Below, piece by piece: positions 56,113 through 64,000 of a DNA stretch of 64,000 nt (positions within the stretch are counted from its first letter, which is position 1; each line of letters opens with the position of its first letter). A model generated the notes under the pieces. The model did no database searches and was not told the DNA's origin. It saw nothing but the letters and a program-made list of their open reading frames with translations. Both the position numbers and the translations under genes were made by a program. This stretch comes from a virus. The stretch is taken from positions 124,001-188,000 of the IMG/VR virus record IMGVR_UViG_3300020473_000011, one strand, 5' to 3'.

Positions 56113-59100
56113 TTAGTACGCCATCGCTCTTAGGTTAGCTACGACTGGACGGTGAAGCGCCGAGCCTGACAGTACAAGCATGATTCGAGTCTTGTCGTCA
56201 TTAAAGTCTGACGCTTTGTACTCGTACTCGTATAAGTCAGTGTCTAGCTGTGACTTCTCAGGGTTAATCATTTCAACCCATTGAGAACTACCGCTTGACT
56301 CGTCTTGGTAGTAAACCGAGACGGCTGCTTCGCCTTTCAGTTCTGCTTCAAACTTAACTGAAAGCGTACTTGGGTCGTCGCCTGCGCGGAAACTACGCGT
56401 ACAGTACACGGCTTTCCCTGCTTGCGATCCCAGCATCATTAGAAGCTCTGGCCACATCAGCGGCGTTAGATGCTTCGTACCTGTCAGCTTGGCTTTAACC
56501 GCGATAGAACCTGACACCTCTTCGTTAAGACGTAGTGGGGTGTTTTCGTTCATATCATAGTTACGACCATCCTCATCGGTGAACGTAATTGTGATGTTGC
56601 TGTCCTGTGACGGACGCATCGTACCACCTACTACCATGGCATCTGATAGCTTGTTCACGTTGAAGCTGCCTAGCGGGATCTCACGCTCAGTGTTCACGAA
56701 CTCAGCACGTAGTAAGCGGAACGTTAAGTCTGCTGACTGGTGCGGTGTCCACGTTGTCGCATTCGAAGACGAAAGCATTACACCGATTTGGTAAGCCTGC
56801 GCACTGATCACCTGACCGTCTTCTGATACACCACCTAGTTCAGCGATGGCCATTTCGTGGTCTGGGTCATCTGTAAGTACTACGAACGCATACTCAGTAC
56901 CTGCTTCAATGAATGTTGGGTCAAACGTAATACGCGTCCAACCGTGCTTAGCAGGGTTTGCGTATGACTCTGGCTTACCATCAATCACAGGGTCTTGAAT
57001 GTGGTGCGTATTCGTATCATAAAGCAGTAGGTCTTGCGGGTTAACGCGTACTTCTGCAATCGTCTTATCAGGAATACCTACTGATGTCGTACGTAATTGA
57101 ACAACGATTTGGTCGCTACCAATTGTCGTCATCTTAATGTCTACGCCTGACATGTAGTGGTCTTCTTTCAGCGTGAATGTCTGTGCTAGTGGATCCCAGC
57201 GCTGGAAGCCACCTGAGAACTTAGTTTGCCATTCTTCTGTCGTAACCGTACCTTTGCCTGTGAAGCTTGCTTGAGCCTCTGTGCCAAGCGTACCTTTCAC
57301 ATCAACTAGCTTACGGCCAGCTGTGAACGTGTTACCTTCAATTGAAATCTTACCTTTGATTACACCGTTGTTGTCAGCAACAACTGGGTTACCATCAACT
57401 TCAAGTACAGGCATTGTAACTTCGTCAAACGTTAAGCTTTGGATTTGCTCAGTCGGGCGGAAGCCTTCAATTGTGAACTCGATGTCCAGTGCACGAAGGA
57501 ACTCTAGTGCGCGCGTTGTCTCACCCACTTTAGCCGAACTTACGTTACCTTGGAATTTAAAGCCGTATACGCCGTGGTTCACAACTGTTGAGTTGATTGA
57601 GCCACCTGACTTCAAGTTCATCTTAGTTTCTGTCCAAACGTCAACCGCTGGCACCAGTGTCATTTTAGCTGGGATTGGCTTAAATGCCGCATAAGGGTTC
57701 ACCTTCATTGAGCCTGTCATTTCTGTTTGCTCAACTGGGTTACCAGCATCAATTAGTACCGTGTGCTCATATTCAAGCGTCCAAGGTTTTGTTTCCTTGG
57801 TTGGGTTCAAGCCGTTCGGGTTCATGTCGATAGGCAAGATAAGCTCTTCACGGGCAGGGTTGATTGTTGCACGAGCATCAATGTCACCATCTTGGCCAAT
57901 GATTAAGTTTTCCATACCTAAGTCACGCATGTCGTCGTCAAGCATTGGGTCTACGAATAAGCCATGCGTAGCACTTGGTGCATTACGAGAGGTGTCACTC
58001 TTTAAGCGCTCTAATGCGACTAAGTCATACAAGTCTGAGATACTGCGCTGCATCTTGTTCAGGTCTTGCATCTTAACAACTTTTACGCCGTCAAGTTTAA
58101 GCTCTGGGTCTTCCCACCACGTATGATAGATTTCAGCCAGTGATAATGCTTTGTTTGGTAGTGTTGGCGCTCTAGGTGGCGCAAAAGCACTCGCCATACC
58201 ACGCGCAAGCGTAAGCTGACCTTCTGGGTTTAAGTACAGACGGTCAATACGCGGCATACGCCAGCGGTAGTCAACAGAGATATATAGTTGGTCACCTGCA
58301 ATCTCGTCTACTTCTGCAAGCTCAACAGGTTGGCCATTCGGGCTATCAACAGGCACGATGTTAGCTGGAATGTCGAAACCTTTACGGTCACCCGTCGCTG
58401 TCACAAATGAGGTAATGTCCGTGTAGTAGATAAACTCCACGAAGAACGTACCACCCTTGCCAGGTCCCTCACTAAGCCAGTAAATAACAGACTCATTGGT
58501 GCCGCCGTTACCGTATTCCCAGTCAATACCTTTCTGGTATTCAGTGCCTGCGCCATTATGAACACGCGTGATAGCTTGAACCGACGTAACACCTACAGGG
58601 TTCTCATTGATGTCACCTAAGTCACCCACGTTACGACGTGATAGCTGGTGATTTGTCACCTTCGCAGGTGCAATAACTTCAATGATTTCCTCAACAGGTC
58701 CAAAATCAAGTGCCACCGTCATCGTGCTGTCAGCACGCGGTACAAAGCCCACAGGCTCAGCATTTGTCTGGTATGTTGTAGCTGCATTCATGTACTCACG
58801 ACGTAAGTCGTGCAGTAGGTCAATCTCACGGCCACCAACGTGTGCACGGCCTGATGAAATCGAGTAAGTCGTCGTGTCTTTGGTATCGTCCCACGTGAAG
58901 TTATCAAGACGTACATCTAAGCCGTTTACAGCATAGTTACCGTGTGCGTCTACATCATAGCGAACGATTGTACCGATAAGCTCTTGGGCTTCGTCAGACA
59001 GTAGTGCTTCTTCTTCAAGTACAGCACCTTCTGAGATCTTATACACCTCATAGAAAGTACCTTTCGCGTCAGGGTCATACGACGTGCCCCACTTAGCGAC

Positions 59101-59865
59101 TGCGTCAGGTGATGTTAGGTCTTGGTCACCACCAACCTCTGCACCTGAGTTATCTACCCATACACCGAAGCTGATCACACCCGATGCCGACCCCATTAGT
59201 TGTGGTGACTCAGGCACGTAGATAACAGCACCATTTACATACATGGCGGCAGCTTCTGCGCGGATAGTAATGTCACCACCGACAGGTGTTGACGTGTAAA
59301 GTGAACCGCCTGATAGTAACTGGCCGTTACGTAGTAACGCGTTACCTAGACCCTTAACCCATTGAGAAACTGCTTTAAGCAGCTTAGGGTGGGCATCAGC
59401 ATCCATATTATGCTCGTCGATGTCGACTGAGTCTTCGTACTGGAATACAAACAAGTCACTGATGTTAATGTTCGTTAGCGTCACGATTAGACGAAGCGAG
59501 ATCGAGCCATCGAAGTAGTACGTTAGTGCCTGTGACGGCTGACCTAGCGCAAGTAGGAACTCTTGCGGCACTTCTTCGCTAGACTCACCGAATAGGTAAA
59601 TCTCACCGATTTCTTTATCTTCATTTGTAGCGTTCGGCGGAATATTACAGATAAACTCAATTGAGTTATCTGATATTACCCGACGTGACGTGACAGGTGC
59701 TTCAAACCATAGGTTGCCCACTGAGTCAGTGTCACGGCTTGGTGATAGCGAACCTTTGTTTGTGGAAATCGCAAACTTAGTAGGGTAGATGTTCCAACCT
59801 TCTTTGTTCGCAGCATTGATGGTCTTACTCAGACCCTCATTTGTTATGACTCCAATTACGGCCAT
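56113..59865 (-). CDS. Large tail/baseplate appendage protein (DUF4815-like), 1250 aa
   Basis: N-terminal 200 residues (MAVIGVITNEGLSKTINAAN, IGEIYLFGESSEEVPQEFLL, DEHNMDADAHPKLL) resemble phage tail-fibre N-terminal domains. The middle is beta-rich and DUF4815-like, and the C-terminal 400 residues include RWDPLAQTFTLKEDHYMSG and a beta sandwich. The same architecture occurs split over the next two genes to the right. Start is the second ATG, since GAGGAATGAGC fits that codon. Likely host-contact protein. Confidence 0.78.
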   Translation of the reverse strand: MAVIGVITNEGLSKTINAANKEGWNIYPTKFAISTNKGSLSPSRDTDSVGNLWFEAPVTSRRVISDNSIEFICNIPPNATNEDKEIGEIYLFGESSEEVPQEFLLALGQPSQALTYYFDGSISLRLIVTLTNINISDLFVFQYEDSVDIDEHNMDADAHPKLLKAVSQWVKGLGNALLRNGQLLSGGSLYTSTPVGGDITIRAEAAAMYVNGAVIYVPESPQLMGSASGVISFGVWVDNSGAEVGGDQDLTSPDAVAKWGTSYDPDAKGTFYEVYKISEGAVLEEEALLSDEAQELIGTIVRYDVDAHGNYAVNGLDVRLDNFTWDDTKDTTTYSISSGRAHVGGREIDLLHDLRREYMNAATTYQTNAEPVGFVPRADSTMTVALDFGPVEEIIEVIAPAKVTNHQLSRRNVGDLGDINENPVGVTSVQAITRVHNGAGTEYQKGIDWEYGNGGTNESVIYWLSEGPGKGGTFFVEFIYYTDITSFVTATGDRKGFDIPANIVPVDSPNGQPVELAEVDEIAGDQLYISVDYRWRMPRIDRLYLNPEGQLTLARGMASAFAPPRAPTLPNKALSLAEIYHTWWEDPELKLDGVKVVKMQDLNKMQRSISDLYDLVALERLKSDTSRNAPSATHGLFVDPMLDDDMRDLGMENLIIGQDGDIDARATINPAREELILPIDMNPNGLNPTKETKPWTLEYEHTVLIDAGNPVEQTEMTGSMKVNPYAAFKPIPAKMTLVPAVDVWTETKMNLKSGGSINSTVVNHGVYGFKFQGNVSSAKVGETTRALEFLRALDIEFTIEGFRPTEQIQSLTFDEVTMPVLEVDGNPVVADNNGVIKGKISIEGNTFTAGRKLVDVKGTLGTEAQASFTGKGTVTTEEWQTKFSGGFQRWDPLAQTFTLKEDHYMSGVDIKMTTIGSDQIVVQLRTTSVGIPDKTIAEVRVNPQDLLLYDTNTHHIQDPVIDGKPESYANPAKHGWTRITFDPTFIEAGTEYAFVVLTDDPDHEMAIAELGGVSEDGQVISAQAYQIGVMLSSSNATTWTPHQSADLTFRLLRAEFVNTEREIPLGSFNVNKLSDAMVVGGTMRPSQDSNITITFTDEDGRNYDMNENTPLRLNEEVSGSIAVKAKLTGTKHLTPLMWPELLMMLGSQAGKAVYCTRSFRAGDDPSTLSVKFEAELKGEAAVSVYYQDESSGSSQWVEMINPEKSQLDTDLYEYEYKASDFNDDKTRIMLVLSGSALHRPVVANLRAMAY

Positions 59866-59968
59866 GCTCATTCCTCTGCTATTTCAAGCGTTGCACTTGA
59901 GTTGTACAACGCATATCAATGTCTCAATACTTTATTAAGTATACAGTATCGTTCTAATCGTTGTACAA

Positions 59969-61183
59969 CTAGATGACCACTGTTCTTAATTTACGTACCC
60001 TTGGTAAATCACGTGCGGTGCCTTCAAGCTCCAACTTAACGCGGATGGTGTCACCCGATACGTCATCAAGCTTATAAGTACGTTCGATAAACCCGTCTTC
60101 TAGCGACACGCTGCCAGCCAGTGGCAACTCTTTCCACTCGCTGCCGATTGCATAGAATGCTTTGACCTTTGAGGTAATACCTGTACGAGACTCAAAGCTA
60201 ACGCGTACGTCAGCATTATCGCCTAATGGGATGTGCTTCGTTACGTAGTCGCCTGTCTCAACAACACCAGCACTTACAAGCGTTAAGCCCGTTAGAACCG
60301 TCGGTGATTTACTTGAAGTACCTGTCAGCTCTAATTTAGCCTCGGCTTTACCCGTGATCTTAGTAGGCAGTGATGTGATAGAGTCCTCTTTCAAGCGGTA
60401 CTGAGTACGGCCGTCAGGCATCATCAGTACGATAGCTGCGTCGGTCTCTTCATCAACACGGTCAGCGTTGAACTGCGCGTGGATAAGGTCAGCGTTATAC
60501 AAGTCGAAGGTACCTAATGAGTAACTACGCTTATTTGTGCTGTAAACAGCTTCGTGCAGGGTGAAACGCATATCAGTCTTCTGGTGTGGCGTCCATGTTG
60601 ACGCGTTAGAAGATGATAAGAGTGTCCCAATCTGGAAAGCTTGTGCCTTAATCCACTTGTCGTTACGTTGGTCGTACTCGCCAAGTGTCGCCACCTCTAC
60701 TTCCCAATGTGCGTCGTCGGCCATCAAGATGAAACAGTACTCAACACCGCGCTGTAAGCGGATAGGATCAAACGCAATACGTGTGTGCTTGTTGTTATCA
60801 ACGTTAGTAACTTCATCAAGTTCCACACGCTGACGTCTAAGGATCGTCTGCGTCGGTATACCGTTCTCACACGTACGGATGTCGAGGGTCATTGGCGTAT
60901 CGCCTTTCACCTTAACCCATACGTCAACAGCGGCTAGATCCACATCACGGTCAAACGTGAACGTTTGCGCTAGTGGGTCGTAACGCTGGTACGTTACCAG
61001 CGTGTTTGTCACGATGTTCTGCACCTCAGAGATCTGAGCGGTACCCTGACCCGTGAAAGAGGTTAGGGCAGTCGTGCCCATATCACCGTCTACACGTACT
61101 TCGTGTGTACCAGCCTTTTGATTAGCTGGGATTTTGAAGGAACCACGGATGGCTCCTTTTTCATCTGCAATAAATTCTGCCAT
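59969..61183 (-). CDS. Tail appendage protein matching the C-terminal third of the 1250-aa protein
   Basis: 404 aa. RYDPLAQTFTFDRDVDLAAV, IRTCENGIPTQTI and a run ending YKLDDVSGDTIRVKLELEG align with the C-terminal part of the neighbouring protein (RWDPLAQTFTLKEDHYMSG, YKASDFNDDKTRIML). ATTGAGAC lies directly before the ATG. Together with the next gene it looks like a split version of the large protein. Confidence 0.76.
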   Translation of the reverse strand: MAEFIADEKGAIRGSFKIPANQKAGTHEVRVDGDMGTTALTSFTGQGTAQISEVQNIVTNTLVTYQRYDPLAQTFTFDRDVDLAAVDVWVKVKGDTPMTLDIRTCENGIPTQTILRRQRVELDEVTNVDNNKHTRIAFDPIRLQRGVEYCFILMADDAHWEVEVATLGEYDQRNDKWIKAQAFQIGTLLSSSNASTWTPHQKTDMRFTLHEAVYSTNKRSYSLGTFDLYNADLIHAQFNADRVDEETDAAIVLMMPDGRTQYRLKEDSITSLPTKITGKAEAKLELTGTSSKSPTVLTGLTLVSAGVVETGDYVTKHIPLGDNADVRVSFESRTGITSKVKAFYAIGSEWKELPLAGSVSLEDGFIERTYKLDDVSGDTIRVKLELEGTARDLPRVRKLRTVVI

Positions 61184-61205
61184 GTCTCAATTTACCTACT
61201 CAGTC

Positions 61206-64000
61206 TTAACCAATGTTGCCTTTGTTTGAGTGCGAAAGCACTTCAAATGAACATGGCTGGCTTAGTGCTGCAAAGCCCCATGAACACGGCTTCTTAAATA
61301 CCTTTAGCGCTGCGTGGTCGTCTAGGCTAAAGCTGAATGTACTAGCTGGCTCGATAGCACGCTCGCCCATCTTCGATGCTGAAACCTTGAAGGTATTGCC
61401 TTTACGCTCGATTTGAATAGTTGACCCGTCAGGGAATGTTGACCACACACCTTTCTTGTCAATTGATTCATGTCGGTTTTGGTTCTCAAAAAGATTAACC
61501 TGACCCGACTGACCCGCGTTGATGATTAGACGCCATGCGCTCTTACCTTCACGCGTAGCACGAAGTGCCATTAACGTATGTGTTTTACCGCTCACCGTAA
61601 GGCTCGCTAGAACAACACCTACCCAGTCATCGTCGCCATTTGTACCGCGTACGCGTACTGTCGCGTCGTAGTTATCAAATGTGTCTGGTGACGTTAAGGT
61701 GACGTATGTGCCGCTGTTTGCACCGTAATTAACACGGCCACCTTTAAGGCTCCATGGTGTTAGCTCATTAGGGCGTGCGCCACTTGAACTGTATGAGCCA
61801 CGTTGCCAGTCAGTCACAGCTTTGCTTGCACCGTCATAAAGAGGACGCGTATCTAGTTCACTATTACTACCCGCAAGTAGCGTTGTATCAAGTGGTGGTA
61901 AACCAAATGAGTCTAGCGACGGTGTCACATCGGTAGAACCGAACTTAATGCCTGAAACCTTTTCGTTTGGCTTAAAGCCTGCGATTTCGAAGCTAACACG
62001 TAGCTCACGTAAGTGTGGAAGCTCTTCTGTGCGCTCTACCAAGTTCTGTTTAGTGTTAGAACCTGTAAGACGCGTCAGTGTCGACGCACTTGTATTAAAC
62101 ATACGGCTAAACGTCGAAGAACGAACCCTTTCAGTACGCGTACGTGTTTGTGTGATCGTACGACGTAAGTTCTGCGATACCGTCCAGTTATCCAGCGCAG
62201 GCGATAACTTAATCGCTGGCGGGATTGGGTCGAACGCTGAGTACGGGTTCACTTTCATCGACGATGACGAAAGATTCTGCGATAGAACTGTACGTAGCGT
62301 GTAAGGCAGCATTGCTAGACCGTTAGGTGCATCGTTTTTACTGATGTCTTTCGTGTCCATCGTATGCACGTCAGAAGAAAGCGTAAGCTCGCCTGCTGCT
62401 GAGTTAACCATCGCTGTTTGAATAGCGCCACCATCACGTTGACTGTCGTCGACAAACGCATCGACAAAGATACCACGCTTCGTACGTGGGTCGTCGCCTG
62501 CTGCCATGCGAGCAATACGCTCTTCGGCCATCATATCGAATAAGTTCGTGATGTTCTGCTTCATAGCCGTCAGCTCATCAGCACGGATAGCAACTACGCC
62601 TGTGTTCTGCACAGCTGGGTTAATGCCCGATGTCCAGTGATGGCCAAGCTCAGCAATCGCGAGTGTGCCCGCTGGTGCTTTCGGAGCCGATAATGCGCGA
62701 GTGTCGCCTTTACCACGAATACGGTTAATCGCACCATTACGCTCAAGGACAATAAGGTCTTTACGCGGTAGTAGTGTTTCGTACTCAATGTGGAAGTTAG
62801 ACCCAACAATGGCACCCTCAAAGGTAAAGCCTGACTCAAGTACATCACTTTCTGGGATTGTGCGCTCAACGATGTGCTCACAGTCAATTGTGAATAGTGA
62901 CCCCGTTGGCGGCTCGGCACCTAGTGGTGACCAATCAATTAGGCTTCCCTTAATTAGGAAGTCTCGACCTTCTAAAAATGATGATGTACCGTAGCGAATG
63001 CTGTGTACCGTCAGTAAGTTTTCAACGATAAAGTCGCTAGTGCCTGACACTTGGCCACGCTCTATACCCAGCGTCGAACGCTTCGTATACGTCACCTTCA
63101 CAGGTTCGTGCGTTGCAATTGGCATATTATCAACGACAACACCCATCTGGCCTTTTTCATCTGGTTGGAACTGGTGAAGCTCTGCAACTACGCGCTCAGT
63201 ATCAGGGTCAAAGTTGTAAGTGCGCTCAACGATACGTGGCTGGTCTATCTCAGTACCATCAATGTGTGCTTTACCTTCACCGATCTGAACCACATAGTGG
63301 CTATCACCAGTCTCTGTAATGCGCACATCCATACCGTGTACGACGTAGCTACCGTTTGCATCGCGGTCATAACGCGCAACGCTCGTATGCACAGGCTCTT
63401 CTTTGATTGTCCCATCAGTTAGGGTCATCAAGAAGCCATCTTGGATAATGTGAACTTCATGATAGGCGTCGCCTGCTGCTGAGTAGCGTGTACCCCATGA
63501 CAGCGTCTCTTCGCCTTTCTCATCAACACCTGTCCAGATACCTAACGATACCGTGCCACTTAGCGGAATCGCGAAGCTTGCGGCTGGTACGCGTTTAAGG
63601 ATGCCCTTATGGTAGAACTTAGCGTCGTCCACTTGTGCTGTGCCACTTTTGCGGTCGATATAAACGGCACCGCCGCTTGATACTTGATTTTCCACAAGAA
63701 TAGCGTCACCCAGTGACTTGATCTGATCCGACAACGCACCGAATAGCTCTTGGTGAGCATCGCTGTTTTGGTTGTGGTCTTCAATGCTACGATGGCCTGC
63801 ATACTTAATTTCAAATACTTGTGAAGCCTGTACGTTCGCGAGTGTTACGTGCATACGCAACGTGATCGTACCGTCTTTAAAGTAAGTGATAGTGTCGGTT
63901 GGCTGGCCTACTGCAAGTAGAAATTCAGACTGGTCTTCTGAGTTCTCACCAAATAGGTAGATTTCATTGATGCGCTCGTCCGTCTCAATTACCTGTGGCG
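61206..64000 (-). CDS. Tail appendage protein matching the N-terminal two thirds, 5' end beyond window
   Basis: At least 930 residues; the frame stays open to the window edge. EIYLFGENSEDQSEFLLAVG (next to the edge) matches EIYLFGESSEEVPQEFLLAL of the 1250-residue protein, and the middle continues the match (DHNQNSDAHQELFGALSDQI against EHNMDADAHPKLLKAVSQW). The final 200 residues (TLTSPDTFDNYDATVRVRGT ... FAALSQPCSFEVL) form a different domain, lectin- or LamG-like by eye, not present in the 1250-residue protein. Possible receptor-binding addition. Confidence 0.78.
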   Translation of the reverse strand, partial: PQVIETDERINEIYLFGENSEDQSEFLLAVGQPTDTITYFKDGTITLRMHVTLANVQASQVFEIKYAGHRSIEDHNQNSDAHQELFGALSDQIKSLGDAILVENQVSSGGAVYIDRKSGTAQVDDAKFYHKGILKRVPAASFAIPLSGTVSLGIWTGVDEKGEETLSWGTRYSAAGDAYHEVHIIQDGFLMTLTDGTIKEEPVHTSVARYDRDANGSYVVHGMDVRITETGDSHYVVQIGEGKAHIDGTEIDQPRIVERTYNFDPDTERVVAELHQFQPDEKGQMGVVVDNMPIATHEPVKVTYTKRSTLGIERGQVSGTSDFIVENLLTVHSIRYGTSSFLEGRDFLIKGSLIDWSPLGAEPPTGSLFTIDCEHIVERTIPESDVLESGFTFEGAIVGSNFHIEYETLLPRKDLIVLERNGAINRIRGKGDTRALSAPKAPAGTLAIAELGHHWTSGINPAVQNTGVVAIRADELTAMKQNITNLFDMMAEERIARMAAGDDPRTKRGIFVDAFVDDSQRDGGAIQTAMVNSAAGELTLSSDVHTMDTKDISKNDAPNGLAMLPYTLRTVLSQNLSSSSMKVNPYSAFDPIPPAIKLSPALDNWTVSQNLRRTITQTRTRTERVRSSTFSRMFNTSASTLTRLTGSNTKQNLVERTEELPHLRELRVSFEIAGFKPNEKVSGIKFGSTDVTPSLDSFGLPPLDTTLLAGSNSELDTRPLYDGASKAVTDWQRGSYSSSGARPNELTPWSLKGGRVNYGANSGTYVTLTSPDTFDNYDATVRVRGTNGDDDWVGVVLASLTVSGKTHTLMALRATREGKSAWRLIINAGQSGQVNLFENQNRHESIDKKGVWSTFPDGSTIQIERKGNTFKVSASKMGERAIEPASTFSFSLDDHAALKVFKKPCSWGFAALSQPCSFEVLSHSNKGNIG

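Overview
The window looks like part of the genome of a large tailed bacteriophage of a gammaproteobacterium, or of a phage-like prophage or phage-plasmid. Supporting signs are a long block of tail-fibre, appendage and baseplate genes on the right, a gp53-like baseplate wedge protein (which points to a contractile tail), very dense packing of small unknown genes in long co-directional runs with ATGA/TGATG overlaps, and nucleotide or DNA modification genes. The left part is studded with the octamer GCTGGTGG, the Chi site of Escherichia coli-type RecBCD. This fits a gammaproteobacterial host, but the host cannot be named from the sequence. No integrase, tRNA, rRNA or CRISPR array was seen.

Layout. 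(1) 1-4.2 kb, mostly minus strand: a HigB/HigA-like toxin-antitoxin pair cut by the window edge, a HipA kinase with a divergent HipB-like regulator and two operator pairs, and small unknown genes. (2) 4.2-6.1 kb: short membrane genes and an origin-like patch with two perfect DnaA boxes and GTGAATA repeats. (3) 6.1-24.7 kb, plus strand: about 35 tightly packed early-type genes. These include HigA-like regulators, two related lipoproteins, membrane miniproteins, a Thg1-like tRNA 3'-5' polymerase, a macro-domain protein and a Cys/His/Asp enzyme-like protein, with one GNAT acetyltransferase gene on the opposite strand. (4) 24.7-26.8 kb: a 2.1 kb repeat-rich region without convincing genes, where two converging gene blocks meet. 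(5) 26.8-35.5 kb, minus strand: about 20 small genes. The first several are separated by two repeat families, and the block is headed by a DNA cytosine methyltransferase. (6) 35.8-40.9 kb: a PAS-GGDEF diguanylate cyclase, a 2OG-Fe(II) oxygenase-like gene, a dNMP-kinase-like gene and unknown genes on both strands. (7) 40.9-64 kb, minus strand: the virion block, with coiled-coil and membrane proteins, paired structural paralogs, fibre-like proteins, the gp53-like wedge and a duplicated large tail protein family at the right edge.

Regulation. A palindromic TTGTACAA box recurs more than 30 times, mostly between genes. In the clearest cases it forms the -35 element 17 bp before TATAGT. A CCTGNNCYGCAG element often lies 34-42 bp upstream of it, and a TGAGAC leader commonly precedes start codons. 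Together these suggest one shared control system for many small operons.

The most striking signal is the density of Chi octamers: 33 exact copies in the first 23.7 kb and only 3 in the remaining 40 kb. All counts, spacings and family calls were made by eye; no searches were run.
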